Source of the DNA: JAFEBO01 sp044375915
GTDB taxonomy: Bacteria > Planctomycetota > Phycisphaerae > Phycisphaerales > UBA1924
Assembly (NCBI GenBank): GCA_044375915.1
Contig: JBILLU010000077.1
Location: 1 to 14,270 of the forward strand
Reading direction: 5' to 3'
DNA length: 14,270 bases
Both the position numbers and the translations under genes were made by a program. The notes beneath the pieces were generated by a model. That model saw only the letters and a program-made list of their open reading frames with translations, was not told where the DNA came from and did no database searches. Positions 1-6,622 of this stretch are shown piece by piece (the stretch's first letter is position 1; every line of letters begins with the position of its first letter).

Positions 1-32
1 GTCCATCTGTCCATCTGTCCATCTGTTCATCT
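1..32. repeat. Octamer tandem repeat, GTCCATCT x4
   Basis: Three exact GTCCATCT copies followed by one GTTCATCT run from the first base of the window, so the tract may continue upstream. It ends 16 bases before the preferred start of the first gene. It is the reverse complement of the GGACAGAT unit seen at 1786, 4953 and 6632, and the same unit as in the array at 2105-2542. Confidence 0.9.
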
Positions 33-48
33 CGGAATGGAGTCTGAC

Positions 49-1686
49 ATGTTCACGTCGAATCCGCTCTCTCGCGTCGCAGCCGTGGTGCTGGTCGCCG
101 GTCTCGCTCCGGTTGCTGGCGCGGAGCTCAAGGACGTCGAGCCGTACTACGCCATCGTCTCCTCGGCCAACGCTCCCTTGCGTGCGGGCGAGACCAATCA
201 GTTCTACTCGGTCGGCGCGGTCAACCAGGGCACGATCCTGGTCGTTGACGGCGAGGGCCAGGCGTGGTCGCGGGTGACGTATCCCGCCGGTTCGTTCGCG
301 TTCGTGCGGGCCGACGATGCGACGTACGACAGTGCGGCCAAGAAGATCACGCTGAGCAAGGCGAGCCGCTTGTTCGCCGCGAACCCGACCTCGGGCATGA
401 ACGGCAGTTGGAAGGCGCTGCTGACGACGGCGCTTCCGGCGGGCACCGCGCTCAACGTGCTGCAGGTCGATGAGGCCAAGACCTCGGGCGTGATCGCGTA
501 CCGCGTGCCGGTTCCGGCCGAGGCTCGGGCGTTCACCGAGTCGCAGAACCTCCGCCGCGCCACGTCGGATGAGGTGAGCGCGTTCCGCAGCAAGGGCGGC
601 ACGGTGGCCGACCTGCCCAAGGGCGCTTCGGCACCGTTCGCGACGCCGGCCTCTACCCCGGTCTCCACGCCGGTCTCCACGCCGACTGCGGAGTCCAAGC
701 CGGTCGTCGCCGCGCCTGCCACCACTCCGGCCACAACTCCCGCCACTTCGCCGAGCACCAGTGCTCCGAAGGTGGACACCAGCCTCGTCGCTCCGATGAA
801 GACTGAGGGCACCGCCGGGGCGCCCGCCGCGGGCACGGCGGCACCGGTCACGATTGATCAGAGCGCCGGTGCGGCGAACCCCGCCATCACGCCGTCGACC
901 ACGGCAGCTCCGACGGCAGCTCCGACGGCGGCTCCGACCACTGCTCCGGCCACCACCACTCCGGCCGCGACCGAGCCGACGACCACCGAGGCTGTGACGC
1001 CGGTCGTCCGTCCCGTCTCGCCCGCGATGAAGACCGCGGCCCGCATCAAGGAGCTCGACTCGGCCTTCTCCCGCGTCAACGCCCAGCCGCTGGGCGAGGC
1101 CGAGTACGAGTCGCTGATCGCCGAGTACGAGCGCAGCATCGAGGAACTGTCGGGCGAACTGAGCCCGCGGCAGAAGGCCCAGTTGCAGGGCCGCCTGGAG
1201 ATCCTCAAGTTCCGCAAGGAGCTGCGCGAGAAGCAGCAGGCGCTGCTCAACGAGTCGTCCACCACGCAGCAGCAGAACCTCCAGGTGCTGCAGCGCGTCA
1301 CCCAGGTCGAGTCCACCCGCGTCTACACCATCGTCGGCCAGTTACAGCCCAGCACGGTCTACAACGGGCAGACGCTGCCGCTGATGTACCGCATCCAGAG
1401 CGTCGGCACCAGCGTGCCGCGGACGCTTGGATACATCAAGCCCGATCCGAAGTTCGCGCTGGAGAGCAAGCTGGGCATGCTCGTGGGCGTGATCGGCGAG
1501 ACGGCGATCGACAAGGAACTGCGGCTGAACGTCATCGATCCGGTCCGCGTGGACCTGCTGCAGAACGTTCCGGCCCAGCCGGTGCAGCAGCCGCCGGTGA
1601 CGATCCCGTCATCGCCCGCCGCCGCGGTGCCGATGCCGGAGCAGCAGCCCGCGCCCAAGCCGAGCACGATCGAAGTGACCAAGTAA
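49..1686 (+). CDS. Secreted SH3-like domain protein with Pro/Thr/Ala linker and coiled coil
   Basis: I chose the ATG at 49 over an in-frame ATG at 37 because GGAG at 39-42 sits 6 bases upstream of it, and because it puts a clean Sec signal peptide at the N-terminus (hydrophobic AAVVLVAGLAPV, likely cleavage after VAGA, residue 25). The product is 545 aa. Residues ~26-160 resemble a bacterial SH3-type (SH3b) fold: a short beta-rich region with NAPLRAG and an AWSRVTYPAGSFAFVRAD segment. Residues ~185-325 are low complexity, rich in Pro, Thr and Ala, with short repeats such as APTAAPT and TPVSTPVS, probably an extended linker. Residues ~330-420 are charged and Glu/Gln/Lys-rich, likely coiled coil, followed by a compact domain and a Pro/Gln-rich tail. 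Such architecture suits an envelope or periplasmic structural role, but no specific function can be named. The gene is monocistronic, closed by the terminator at 1716. Confidence 0.85.
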   Translation: MFTSNPLSRVAAVVLVAGLAPVAGAELKDVEPYYAIVSSANAPLRAGETNQFYSVGAVNQGTILVVDGEGQAWSRVTYPAGSFAFVRADDATYDSAAKKITLSKASRLFAANPTSGMNGSWKALLTTALPAGTALNVLQVDEAKTSGVIAYRVPVPAEARAFTESQNLRRATSDEVSAFRSKGGTVADLPKGASAPFATPASTPVSTPVSTPTAESKPVVAAPATTPATTPATSPSTSAPKVDTSLVAPMKTEGTAGAPAAGTAAPVTIDQSAGAANPAITPSTTAAPTAAPTAAPTTAPATTTPAATEPTTTEAVTPVVRPVSPAMKTAARIKELDSAFSRVNAQPLGEAEYESLIAEYERSIEELSGELSPRQKAQLQGRLEILKFRKELREKQQALLNESSTTQQQNLQVLQRVTQVESTRVYTIVGQLQPSTVYNGQTLPLMYRIQSVGTSVPRTLGYIKPDPKFALESKLGMLVGVIGETAIDKELRLNVIDPVRVDLLQNVPAQPVQQPPVTIPSSPAAAVPMPEQQPAPKPSTIEVTK

Positions 1687-1715
1687 GTCACGGACCGCCA
1701 ACACAAGCCCTCGCG

Positions 1716-1746
1716 ACGCGGCGTCTTCGGACGCCGCGTTTTCTTT
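1716..1746 (+). terminator. Rho-independent terminator of the first gene
   Basis: A perfect 10-bp stem, ACGCGGCGTC at 1716-1725 with GACGCCGCGT at 1730-1739, closes a TTCG tetraloop and runs into TTTTCTTT. It begins about 30 bases after the stop codon. This is a textbook intrinsic terminator. Confidence 0.93.
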
Positions 1747-1754
1747 GGGGGTGA

Positions 1755-1770
1755 AGAGACGGAGAGACGG
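1755..1770. repeat. Octamer tandem repeat, AGAGACGG x2
   Basis: Two exact copies of AGAGACGG. The adjoining GACGGAGAAGCGAT (1766-1779) recurs at 2061-2074, so the element is dispersed within the region. Short, but it shares the 8-bp period of the neighbouring tracts. Confidence 0.6.
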
Positions 1771-1785
1771 AGAAGCGATGCCGTT

Positions 1786-1813
1786 GGACAGATGGACAGA
1801 TGGACAGATGGAC
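1786..1813. repeat. Octamer tandem repeat, GGACAGAT x3.5
   Basis: Three exact GGACAGAT copies plus a trailing GGAC, opposite in orientation to the tract at 1-32. They are followed almost directly by the AGGGGAGC-type tract, so two different octamer families lie side by side. Confidence 0.92.
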
Positions 1814-1823
1814 GGTTGGGGGC

Positions 1824-1855
1824 AGGGGAGCAGGGGAGGAGGGGAGGAGGGTGGG
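1824..1855. repeat. Octamer tandem repeat, AGGGGAGC/AGGGGAGG type
   Basis: AGGGGAGC (1824), AGGGGAGG (1832), AGGGGAGG (1840) and a degenerate AGGGTGGG (1848). The same unit forms the inverted pair at 3635-3784. The strand is almost purely purine. Confidence 0.85.
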
Positions 1856-1863
1856 CAGGGGGT

Positions 1864-1883
1864 GCACAACGACGTCGTTGTGC
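1864..1883. repeat. 20-bp perfect palindrome
   Basis: GCACAACGAC (1864-1873) is followed without a gap by its exact reverse complement GTCGTTGTGC (1874-1883). It could be a dimeric-protein binding site or a cruciform. There is no T-run, so it is not a canonical terminator, and no gene starts nearby. Confidence 0.7.
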
Positions 1884-2104
1884 GCACAGGGAGAGGACAG
1901 TTTGGGGGGCACCTGGCGGGATTGTGAGATTTTTGTACGAGCGTGCGCTGCAACGGCTTACGGCGTGAAACGGGGCGGCGCAACGTCCGGTTTGTGCGCA
2001 CATTCGTGGTCTTGCGTCCATGGGTAGAGCGATCGCGTGTGATCTCTCTCGGAGAGAGAAGACGGAGAAGCGATCGGAGGAAGGAAGGGAGGGGGGAGTG
2101 GGGG

Positions 2105-2542
2105 AAGAGTCCATCTGTCCATCTGTCTGGTGTTCCTAAGAGAGAAGAGACAGATGGACTCTTGGAACGAGAACGCGGCGCACAGGGTGTCTGGCGCAAG
2201 AGTCCATCTGTCCACTCTCCCTAAGAGAGAACAGACAGATGGACTGTTGGATAGTCCGTACTGCGCAGGGAGTGTGTTGGGTAACAGTCCATCTGTCCAT
2301 CTGTCTGCTGTTCCTAAGAGAGAACAGACAGATGGACTCTTGGACTCTTGGAACGAGAACGTTGCGCACAGGGTGGCTGGCGGAACAGTCCATCTGTCCA
2401 TCTGTCCACTGTGACGAGGAGAGTCCAGACGGATCGACTCTTGGACTGTTGGACTCTTGGACTCTTGGACTGTTGGAGGTGTGAGCACGGCGCAAGCGGT
2501 GCATCGCAAGAGTCCATCTGTCCATCTGTCCATCTGTTCAGG
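2105..2542. repeat. Tandem array of octamer-bounded hairpin units
   Basis: Octamer-bearing arms AAGAGTCCATCTGTC or AACAGTCCATCTGTC occur at 2105, 2198, 2283 and 2384, with a partial fifth at 2509. In the first three units they alternate with the inverse arm GACAGATGGACTCTT or ...CTGTT at 2149, 2234 and 2327. Arms 2105/2149, 2149/2198 and 2234/2283 are perfect 15-bp reverse complements. Units are about 85-125 bp. Each of the first three carries CTAAGAGAGAA (2136, 2221, 2314) in the loop, and two share a 37-base spacer at 33/37 identity (2161-2197 and 2347-2383). The fourth unit is degenerate (GTCCAGACGGATCGACTC). The layout resembles REP/BIME-like or miniature repeats; no transposase is in the window. 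Confidence 0.88.
2437..2476. repeat. Octamer tandem repeat, ACTCTTGG/ACTGTTGG x5
   Basis: Five contiguous 8-base units read ACTCTTGG, ACTGTTGG, ACTCTTGG, ACTCTTGG, ACTGTTGG. Two more copies lie at 2336-2351 inside the hairpin array. The unit appears to derive from the arm end GGACTCTTGG, as if a new octamer expanded from the edge of the old one. The C/G variants mirror those in the arms. Confidence 0.88.
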
Positions 2543-2557
2543 TGTGCATGTGTTCAA

Positions 2558-2610
2558 GTGTGTGTGTGTGTGTGTGGGTGGGTGGGTGTGTGGGTTTGGG
2601 GGGTGCGGGG
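2558..2610. repeat. GT microsatellite followed by GGGT repeats
   Basis: An uninterrupted GT run of about 19 bases (2558-2576) leads into GGGTGGGTGGGT and further G-rich sequence about 60 bases before the start of the next gene. It could lie in that gene's 5' leader or promoter. Such tracts can slip; no function is evident. Confidence 0.8.
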
Positions 2611-2663
2611 CCTGTCGCTTGTTGCAGGCGGGTTATCGCACGCCCGTGTGTACGGAGGTTGCG

Positions 2664-3038
2664 ATGAAGATGAATGACGCGTTTCTTCAGTCTCTGGTGC
2701 GTGCGATCAACGAGAGTCGGCCGCTCGACTTGATGAAGACGATGCGCGGCTGTCTGCGTGAGGGTGTGCCGCTGCACGTGATGATGTATCTGTTCGGCGC
2801 GGCGCGGGCGGTCTACTCGTGGGACAAGGACCGCAACCGCGTCCTGGTGACCGGTCGCGGCGGGCTGCCCGCCGAGGCGGCCTCCGACGCGCTCGACGGG
2901 CACATCCTGATCGGCCGCATCTCCGCTGGCAACGAAGAGGGCACGTTCACGGTGAAGCACCTCAAGGCGGTGATGGGCGTTCCGCAGGTGGACGTGCAGC
3001 GGCACCGTCCCCGCTTCGACGTGGAACGGGAGAACTGA
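2664..3038 (+). CDS. Hypothetical protein, 124 aa, first gene of the ATPase cluster
   Basis: The ATG at 2664 follows GGAGG (2654-2658) with 5 bases between; a second in-frame ATG lies at 2670. The frame is open further upstream, but only through repeats. I do not recognise the family. The product is a soluble mixed alpha/beta protein with a helical N-terminus (NDAFLQSLVRAINESRPLDL), a possible beta-rich middle (NRVLVTGRGGL) and a charged end (RHRPRFDVEREN). No signal peptide, membrane segment or catalytic motif is visible. Codon usage is strongly G/C at third positions, supporting real coding. The stop lies one base before the next ATG, so the two genes are probably translationally coupled. 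The downstream RepA-like ATPase hints at a DNA-related or mobile-element setting, but that is inference. Confidence 0.75.
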   Translation: MKMNDAFLQSLVRAINESRPLDLMKTMRGCLREGVPLHVMMYLFGAARAVYSWDKDRNRVLVTGRGGLPAEAASDALDGHILIGRISAGNEEGTFTVKHLKAVMGVPQVDVQRHRPRFDVEREN

Positions 3039-3039
3039 C

Positions 3040-3622
3040 ATGGGCGCACCGCTCCCCACCGACCGGGCGCCCGACGCGGCGTTGCCCGCGCACGCGCCCA
3101 CCGATCTGCCGCAGCGGCACGGATACCCGCTGGGCACCGCGTTCTGGATCGCAGACGACCTTGCCAGGAGACGAACCGATGAACTCATCAGCGAACGAAA
3201 GTCACTCATCCGCGAGGGCCGCTACGCCGACGCCCTTGTGGTCGCCAACGAACTCGCCGACCGGGCCGAGCGCTACGGCGTCACCGATCTCGACGGCAAC
3301 ATCTTCGCGGGGGCGGGCACGCCGCACGAGCGGACGGACCCGGACCGGCTCTACCAGCGAGCCCTCGCCCTCGGTCTTGCGGGCGGCGTACCGCGACCCG
3401 GCGGTGAGACGGGCCCGCCGGGATCTTGTCCGTGCTGCGGTTTCCGTTTCCGCCGGGATGCTGACCAACCGGCTGCTGCTCCAGGAGCCCCGGGGCCGGT
3501 CGGCCCGGGCCCGCGCGATCCGCGGCGTGCACCGGCAGTTGCAGGATCTGGTCGTCGCGGCAGCGAGGTACTCCGACGTCTGTCATCTGGCACTGCAGGA
3601 GCGGGTGGAGGGTCGTGAATAG
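3040..3622 (+). CDS. Hypothetical protein, apparent frameshift near 3361-3390
   Basis: The ATG at 3040 has GGGAG at 3028-3032 and follows the previous stop by one base. The first ~110 residues look genuine (a helical ISERKSLIREGRYADALVVA segment, then RYGVTDLDGNIFA). Beyond about 3375 this frame turns into Pro/Gly-rich sequence with poor third-position GC and ends at 3618. The +1 frame over the same stretch has strong third-position GC and a sensible helical sequence (AAYRDPAVRRARRDLVRAAV, then RAIRGVHRQLQDLVVAAARY), ending at TAG 3620-3622. Skipping one base near 3373 joins the two into a protein of about 193 aa. Possible causes are a real inactivating indel, an assembly or sequencing error, or programmed +1 frameshifting. 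Family not recognised; no signal peptide or membrane segment. Confidence 0.65.
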
Positions 3623-3634
3623 ATGAACGGATGA

Positions 3635-3784
3635 AGGGGAGCAGGGGAGCAGGGGAGCAGGGGAGCAGGGGAGGAGGGGAGCAGGGGAAGGGAAGAAGAC
3701 GAACGCGGAGTGAGGAGTTGGTTCGAGTCGGCGCTCGCCTGGCCTTCTCCCTGCTCCCCTGCCTCCCTCCTCCCCTGCTCCCCT
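3635..3784. repeat. Inverted pair of AGGGGAGC octamer tracts
   Basis: Seven octamers occupy 3635-3690 (AGGGGAGC x4, AGGGGAGG, AGGGGAGC, AGGGGAAG). Four octamers in the opposite orientation occupy 3753-3784 (GCTCCCCT, GCCTCCCT, CCTCCCCT, GCTCCCCT). The tracts are largely complementary, so the strand could fold into a stem of about 30 bp around a 62-base unique loop. The structure ends 14 bases before the ATPase start. Just upstream, AGATGAAC GGATGAAG (3621-3636) is another degenerate octamer pair. Confidence 0.85.
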
Positions 3785-3798
3785 CCCAAAGGAAGCAC

Positions 3799-4938
3799 AT
3801 GTCACAGCACACAAGACCATCGCGTTTGGTGGTGTACTACCCGACTGGTGAATCACGGTCGTATGGAAGGGGGAATCGAAGAATGAGCAGGCTGAAGGCG
3901 TTGTCGTATTCGATCGATCAGGTCCAGCCGCAGGAGGTGCGGTGGTTGTGGCCGGGGATGATCCCGCGTGGGAAACTGACGGTGATCGCGGGCGATCCCG
4001 GGCTGGGGAAGAGTTTTCTGACGCTCGCCATGGCGTCGCTGGCGAGCCGCGGTGCGGCGTTCCCCGGGGCGGACGCAAGCGGGACCAACACGCCGCTGGC
4101 GTCGATCCTGCTGTCGGCGGAGGACGATCCGGCGGACACGATCCGTCCGCGCCTGGAGAAGATGGGCGCGGATCTGACGAAGGTGATCGTGATGGACGGC
4201 GTCGTGGACGCGCAGGACCGCTGCCGCGAGTTCGTGATCGGCGAGAACGTCGCCGAGCTGCGCGATCTGGTGCTGAGCACGCCGGACCTTGGGCTCATCG
4301 TGGTCGATCCGGTCTCGGCGTACGTGGGCGAGTCGGACTCGTACAACAACGCCCACGTGCGGGCGATGCTCAAGCCGCTCTCGGATCTGGCGGCGGACAC
4401 CGGCGTGGCGGTGGTGCTGGTGACGCACCTGCGTAAGAGCGAGGCGGCGAAGGTGCTGCACAAGGCGATGGGCTCGCTGGCCTTCACCGCCGCCGCACGC
4501 TGCGTGCTCGTCGTGGTGCGTGATCAGGACGACAACGACCTGCGGCTGGTGCTCACCGCCAAGAGCAATCTGTCGAACGACCGGCTGGGCTACTCCTACC
4601 GATTGGTCGACGGAGCGCTTGTCTGGGGTGATTCTGTCCAGGGCACCGCCGACGAGGTGATCTCGGGCCGACGCGAGGGCGGCACGGACACGCGGCGCGA
4701 CCGGCAGGACGAACTCGCACGCCGGATCCACGCCGTGATCGCGGTGGACGAATCGTGCGCCAGCGCGTTCGTCGACACGCTGGCCCGCGAAGTCGGCGTG
4801 GCGCGATCGATCTACAGCAGCCGCAAGTTCAAGGACGCGCACGGGCTGGAAACCCGGCGAAAGAACGGCGTGTGGTGGTGGATGGCAACCGGCCCAAAGC
4901 CCGCGACCGAGGGTGGCGGCACCGAAGCGACCACCTGA
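3799..4938 (+). CDS. RepA-like AAA family ATPase (RecA/KaiC fold) with C-terminal winged-helix-like region
   Basis: I preferred the ATG at 3799 (AGGAAG at 3790-3795) because the longer frame from 3631 only translates the octamer tract; ATG 3883 is an alternative. In the 379-aa product, residues ~45-60 (VRWLWPGMIPRGKLTVIAG) lead to the Walker A motif GDPGLGKS at 65-72. ILLSAEDD at 103-110 is typical of RepA-type ATPases, the Walker B aspartate is D170 in LGLIVVDP, and VVLVTH ends at H210. These define a hexameric-helicase-like RecA fold of the plasmid RepA/AAA_25 group. Residues ~300-365 (VGVARSIYSSRKFKDAHGL, ending VWWWM) look like the small winged helix common at the end of such proteins. 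Relatives occur in plasmids, phages and integrated elements and probably load on or remodel DNA. No primase, polymerase or integrase gene is in the window. Confidence 0.82.
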   Translation: MSQHTRPSRLVVYYPTGESRSYGRGNRRMSRLKALSYSIDQVQPQEVRWLWPGMIPRGKLTVIAGDPGLGKSFLTLAMASLASRGAAFPGADASGTNTPLASILLSAEDDPADTIRPRLEKMGADLTKVIVMDGVVDAQDRCREFVIGENVAELRDLVLSTPDLGLIVVDPVSAYVGESDSYNNAHVRAMLKPLSDLAADTGVAVVLVTHLRKSEAAKVLHKAMGSLAFTAAARCVLVVVRDQDDNDLRLVLTAKSNLSNDRLGYSYRLVDGALVWGDSVQGTADEVISGRREGGTDTRRDRQDELARRIHAVIAVDESCASAFVDTLAREVGVARSIYSSRKFKDAHGLETRRKNGVWWWMATGPKPATEGGGTEATT

Positions 4939-4952
4939 GCAACTGTGCCACT

Positions 4953-4976
4953 GAACAGATGGACAGATGGACTGTT
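4953..4976. repeat. GGACAGAT octamer pair ending in short inverted arms
   Basis: GAACAGAT GGACAGAT GGACTGTT lies 14 bases after the ATPase stop. AACAG (4954-4958) and CTGTT (4972-4976) are complementary, reproducing the arm ends used in the 2105-2542 array. This is a dispersed single copy of the same element. Confidence 0.8.
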
Positions 4977-5000
4977 GACGGGAAGGGGGGCGGGGGAGCA

Positions 5001-5053
5001 GAGCGGGTGGGGGTGGGGGTGGGGGTGGGGGTGGGGGTGGGGGGGACCCGCTC
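5001..5053. repeat. GGGGGT hexamer tract bounded by an inverted repeat
   Basis: T residues at 5008, 5014, 5020, 5026, 5032 and 5038 mark five complete 6-base GGGGGT units, with G-runs on both sides. GAGCGGGT (5001-5008) and ACCCGCTC (5046-5053) are exact reverse complements. The strand could form G-quadruplex structures. It separates two convergent genes, where a termination or polymerase-stalling role is conceivable, but no T-tract is present. Confidence 0.85.
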
Positions 5054-5057
5054 CCGC

Positions 5058-6368
5058 CTACCACTCGCCTTCAAGTTTCTCTTCGCCCTTGCCCGGCAGC
5101 ATCAGGGCTGCGAGGAAGCACGAGAGCAAGGCGAGACCCGCGCCGAGGAAGAGGGCGACGTCGTAGTCGCCGGTGCGCTGCCGCAGGAAGGCGCCGATCC
5201 ATGGCCCGAGGAATCCGGCGAGGCCGCTGCCCAGCAGCATGACCAGGCCGAAGGTGCGGGCGAAGAACGACGTGCCGAAGGACTCGGCGGTCGCGACCGC
5301 GGCGAGGGCGACGCTGCCGCCCAGACCGAGTCCGACCAGGCCGATGCCAAAGAGCGGGAAGACGCCGAAGCTCGCCGCGGCGTAGGAATCGGCGTCGGCG
5401 GTGGCGAGGATCAGGAGGCCGATCGACATCGAGAGCCCGCACATCGCCTGGGCCGTTCGCAGCCCCAGCCAGCCAGAGAACCAGCCCCAGAACGGACGGG
5501 CCAGCGAGTTGCACACGGCCTGCACGACCACTCCGGTGGCGGCGATCGTCGCGGTGAGGGCGGTCGGCGATTTGATCGCTTCGCTGAACATCGGGAAGAC
5601 CTGGCTGACGATCAGCATGCCGCCGATCACGGTCAGGAAGAGCATGAGCACGATCGTCCAGAAGCGACGTGTCAGCACCGCTTCCTGCAGGTTGAAGTCG
5701 CCGGATTTGGGAGTCGCCTCGGCGTCCTGAGGCGGGAACCGCGCCACCGAGCCGACAAAGGCGAGCACCAGCACGTAGACCGCGCCGGTGATGACGACGG
5801 TCTTGCGCCAGCCGATGTGCTCGAAGCCGTACTGCCACAGCGGAACCGCGATGAGCCCGCCGATGCCGATGCCCATCACGCTGACACCGATCGCCAGCCC
5901 GCGCTCGGTCGGCATCGGGTACCAGCGGGCCGCCAGCGCGAACGTCGCCGCGGCGGAGGTCAACGCCACGCCGAGCGCCAGCGTGACGCCGTAGGAAAGC
6001 ACGAGCGCGAGCGGCGAGTTCACGCTGCTCAGCAGCAGGTGGGCCACGCCGACCAGGAGCGTTCCCACGATGATCGGCACTTTGGGACCAAAGCGGTCCA
6101 CGATGATGCCGCCCAGGAACAGCCCAAGCGCGACCACGAACGCGTACACCGAGAACGCGGTGACCGTCTCGGCCCGCGTCCAGCCGAACTCCATCTCCAG
6201 CGGCAGGATCAGCAGCGAGAACGTAAACGTCGCCGCGCCGCGGACAAAGGTCGTCAGCAGGCCCGCCGTCGGGAAGATCCACCGATGCTTGCGAACGTCA
6301 AGCCCCATCCACGTCTGCGGCGTGGTCGCGGCGGCTTCCTGAATGGGTTCTGCTCGGCTGATGGTCAA
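5058..6368 (-). CDS. Major facilitator superfamily (MFS) transporter
   Basis: This is a 436-aa inner-membrane permease with about twelve predicted hydrophobic segments and a hydrophilic central loop near residues 210-240, the usual two-times-six MFS plan. The signature between helices 2 and 3 is present as GGIIVDRFGPK (residues 86-96). The GWTRAETVTAFSVYAF stretch before helix 2 resembles the oxalate/formate-antiporter and monocarboxylate-transporter branch, so an organic anion is a possible substrate, but it cannot be fixed from sequence alone. The start is TTG at 6368, with AGGA about 10 bases upstream. An internal ATG at 6308 (MGLDVRKHRW) lacks a ribosome binding site but would also give a complete transporter. 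The gene is convergent with the ATPase and divergent from the protease; no partner gene indicates its substrate. Confidence 0.88.
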   Translation of the reverse strand: MTISRAEPIQEAAATTPQTWMGLDVRKHRWIFPTAGLLTTFVRGAATFTFSLLILPLEMEFGWTRAETVTAFSVYAFVVALGLFLGGIIVDRFGPKVPIIVGTLLVGVAHLLLSSVNSPLALVLSYGVTLALGVALTSAAATFALAARWYPMPTERGLAIGVSVMGIGIGGLIAVPLWQYGFEHIGWRKTVVITGAVYVLVLAFVGSVARFPPQDAEATPKSGDFNLQEAVLTRRFWTIVLMLFLTVIGGMLIVSQVFPMFSEAIKSPTALTATIAATGVVVQAVCNSLARPFWGWFSGWLGLRTAQAMCGLSMSIGLLILATADADSYAAASFGVFPLFGIGLVGLGLGGSVALAAVATAESFGTSFFARTFGLVMLLGSGLAGFLGPWIGAFLRQRTGDYDVALFLGAGLALLSCFLAALMLPGKGEEKLEGEW

Positions 6369-6504
6369 GTGTCCGTGATCCTACGACGCGCTCCCGGCGC
6401 GGCCAGGGTTTGCATCAAAGAGCGATATCGGCCCGCGGCGACGGCGACGAATAGAACGCCGAGCCGAGCATTTTCTTGCCCGAATGGAACCGTCGATGCC
6501 GGTT

Positions 6505-6575
6505 CCCGACCCCACCCCAACCCGCACCCAACCCCCACCCCCCCCTGTTCCCGGGGACCGACCCAGACGAACAGG
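6505..6575. repeat. C-rich tract and short hairpin in the divergent intergenic region
   Basis: The 254-base gap between the MFS start and the protease start holds a C-rich stretch (6505-6545) with runs of three to seven or more C separated by A or G. It is followed by CCTGTTC (6544-6550) and GAACAGG (6569-6575), 7-bp inverted arms. The minus strand has G-quadruplex potential. Both divergent promoters must lie in this gap, but I see no convincing -35/-10 pair. Confidence 0.55.
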
Positions 6576-6622
6576 CGGTGGAGCCTTGCATCCGGAGTTG
6601 CTTCGCTTGGTAGAGTCTGCCG

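Larger units (their letters stand above)
1747..2663. other. Gene-free, repeat-dominated intergenic region
   Basis: About 0.9 kb with no credible gene. Open frames exist on both strands, but they translate the octamers into motifs such as MDRWTDG or SICPSVHLS and have no ribosome binding site or conserved domain. Contents in order: AGAGACGG x2 (1755-1770), GGACAGAT x3 (1786), an AGGGGAGC-type tract (1824), a 20-bp palindrome (1864), unremarkable sequence (1884-2104) with a second copy of GACGGAGAAGCGAT (1766 and 2061), the hairpin array (2105-2542), then GT/GGGT microsatellites. The promoter of the gene at 2664 should lie here, but no convincing -35/-10 pair is visible. Confidence 0.8.

Noticed and set aside
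2105..2542. CRISPR array
   Set aside because: Repeats are not of constant length, are separated by related rather than unique spacers, carry both orientations in each unit, and no cas gene is nearby.
1958..2557. Minus-strand open frame of 199 codons, and similar frames over the repeat array
   Set aside because: Its product is mostly translated octamers (QMDRWTDG, QESKSPSV), and it has no ribosome binding site. Overlapping frames on both strands look equally open, so openness is a property of the repeat.
2457..2663. Extended N-terminus of the 124-aa protein
   Set aside because: The extension only translates octamers and the GT microsatellite (a Cys/Val/Gly-rich stretch). The GGAGG at 2654 fixes the start at 2664.
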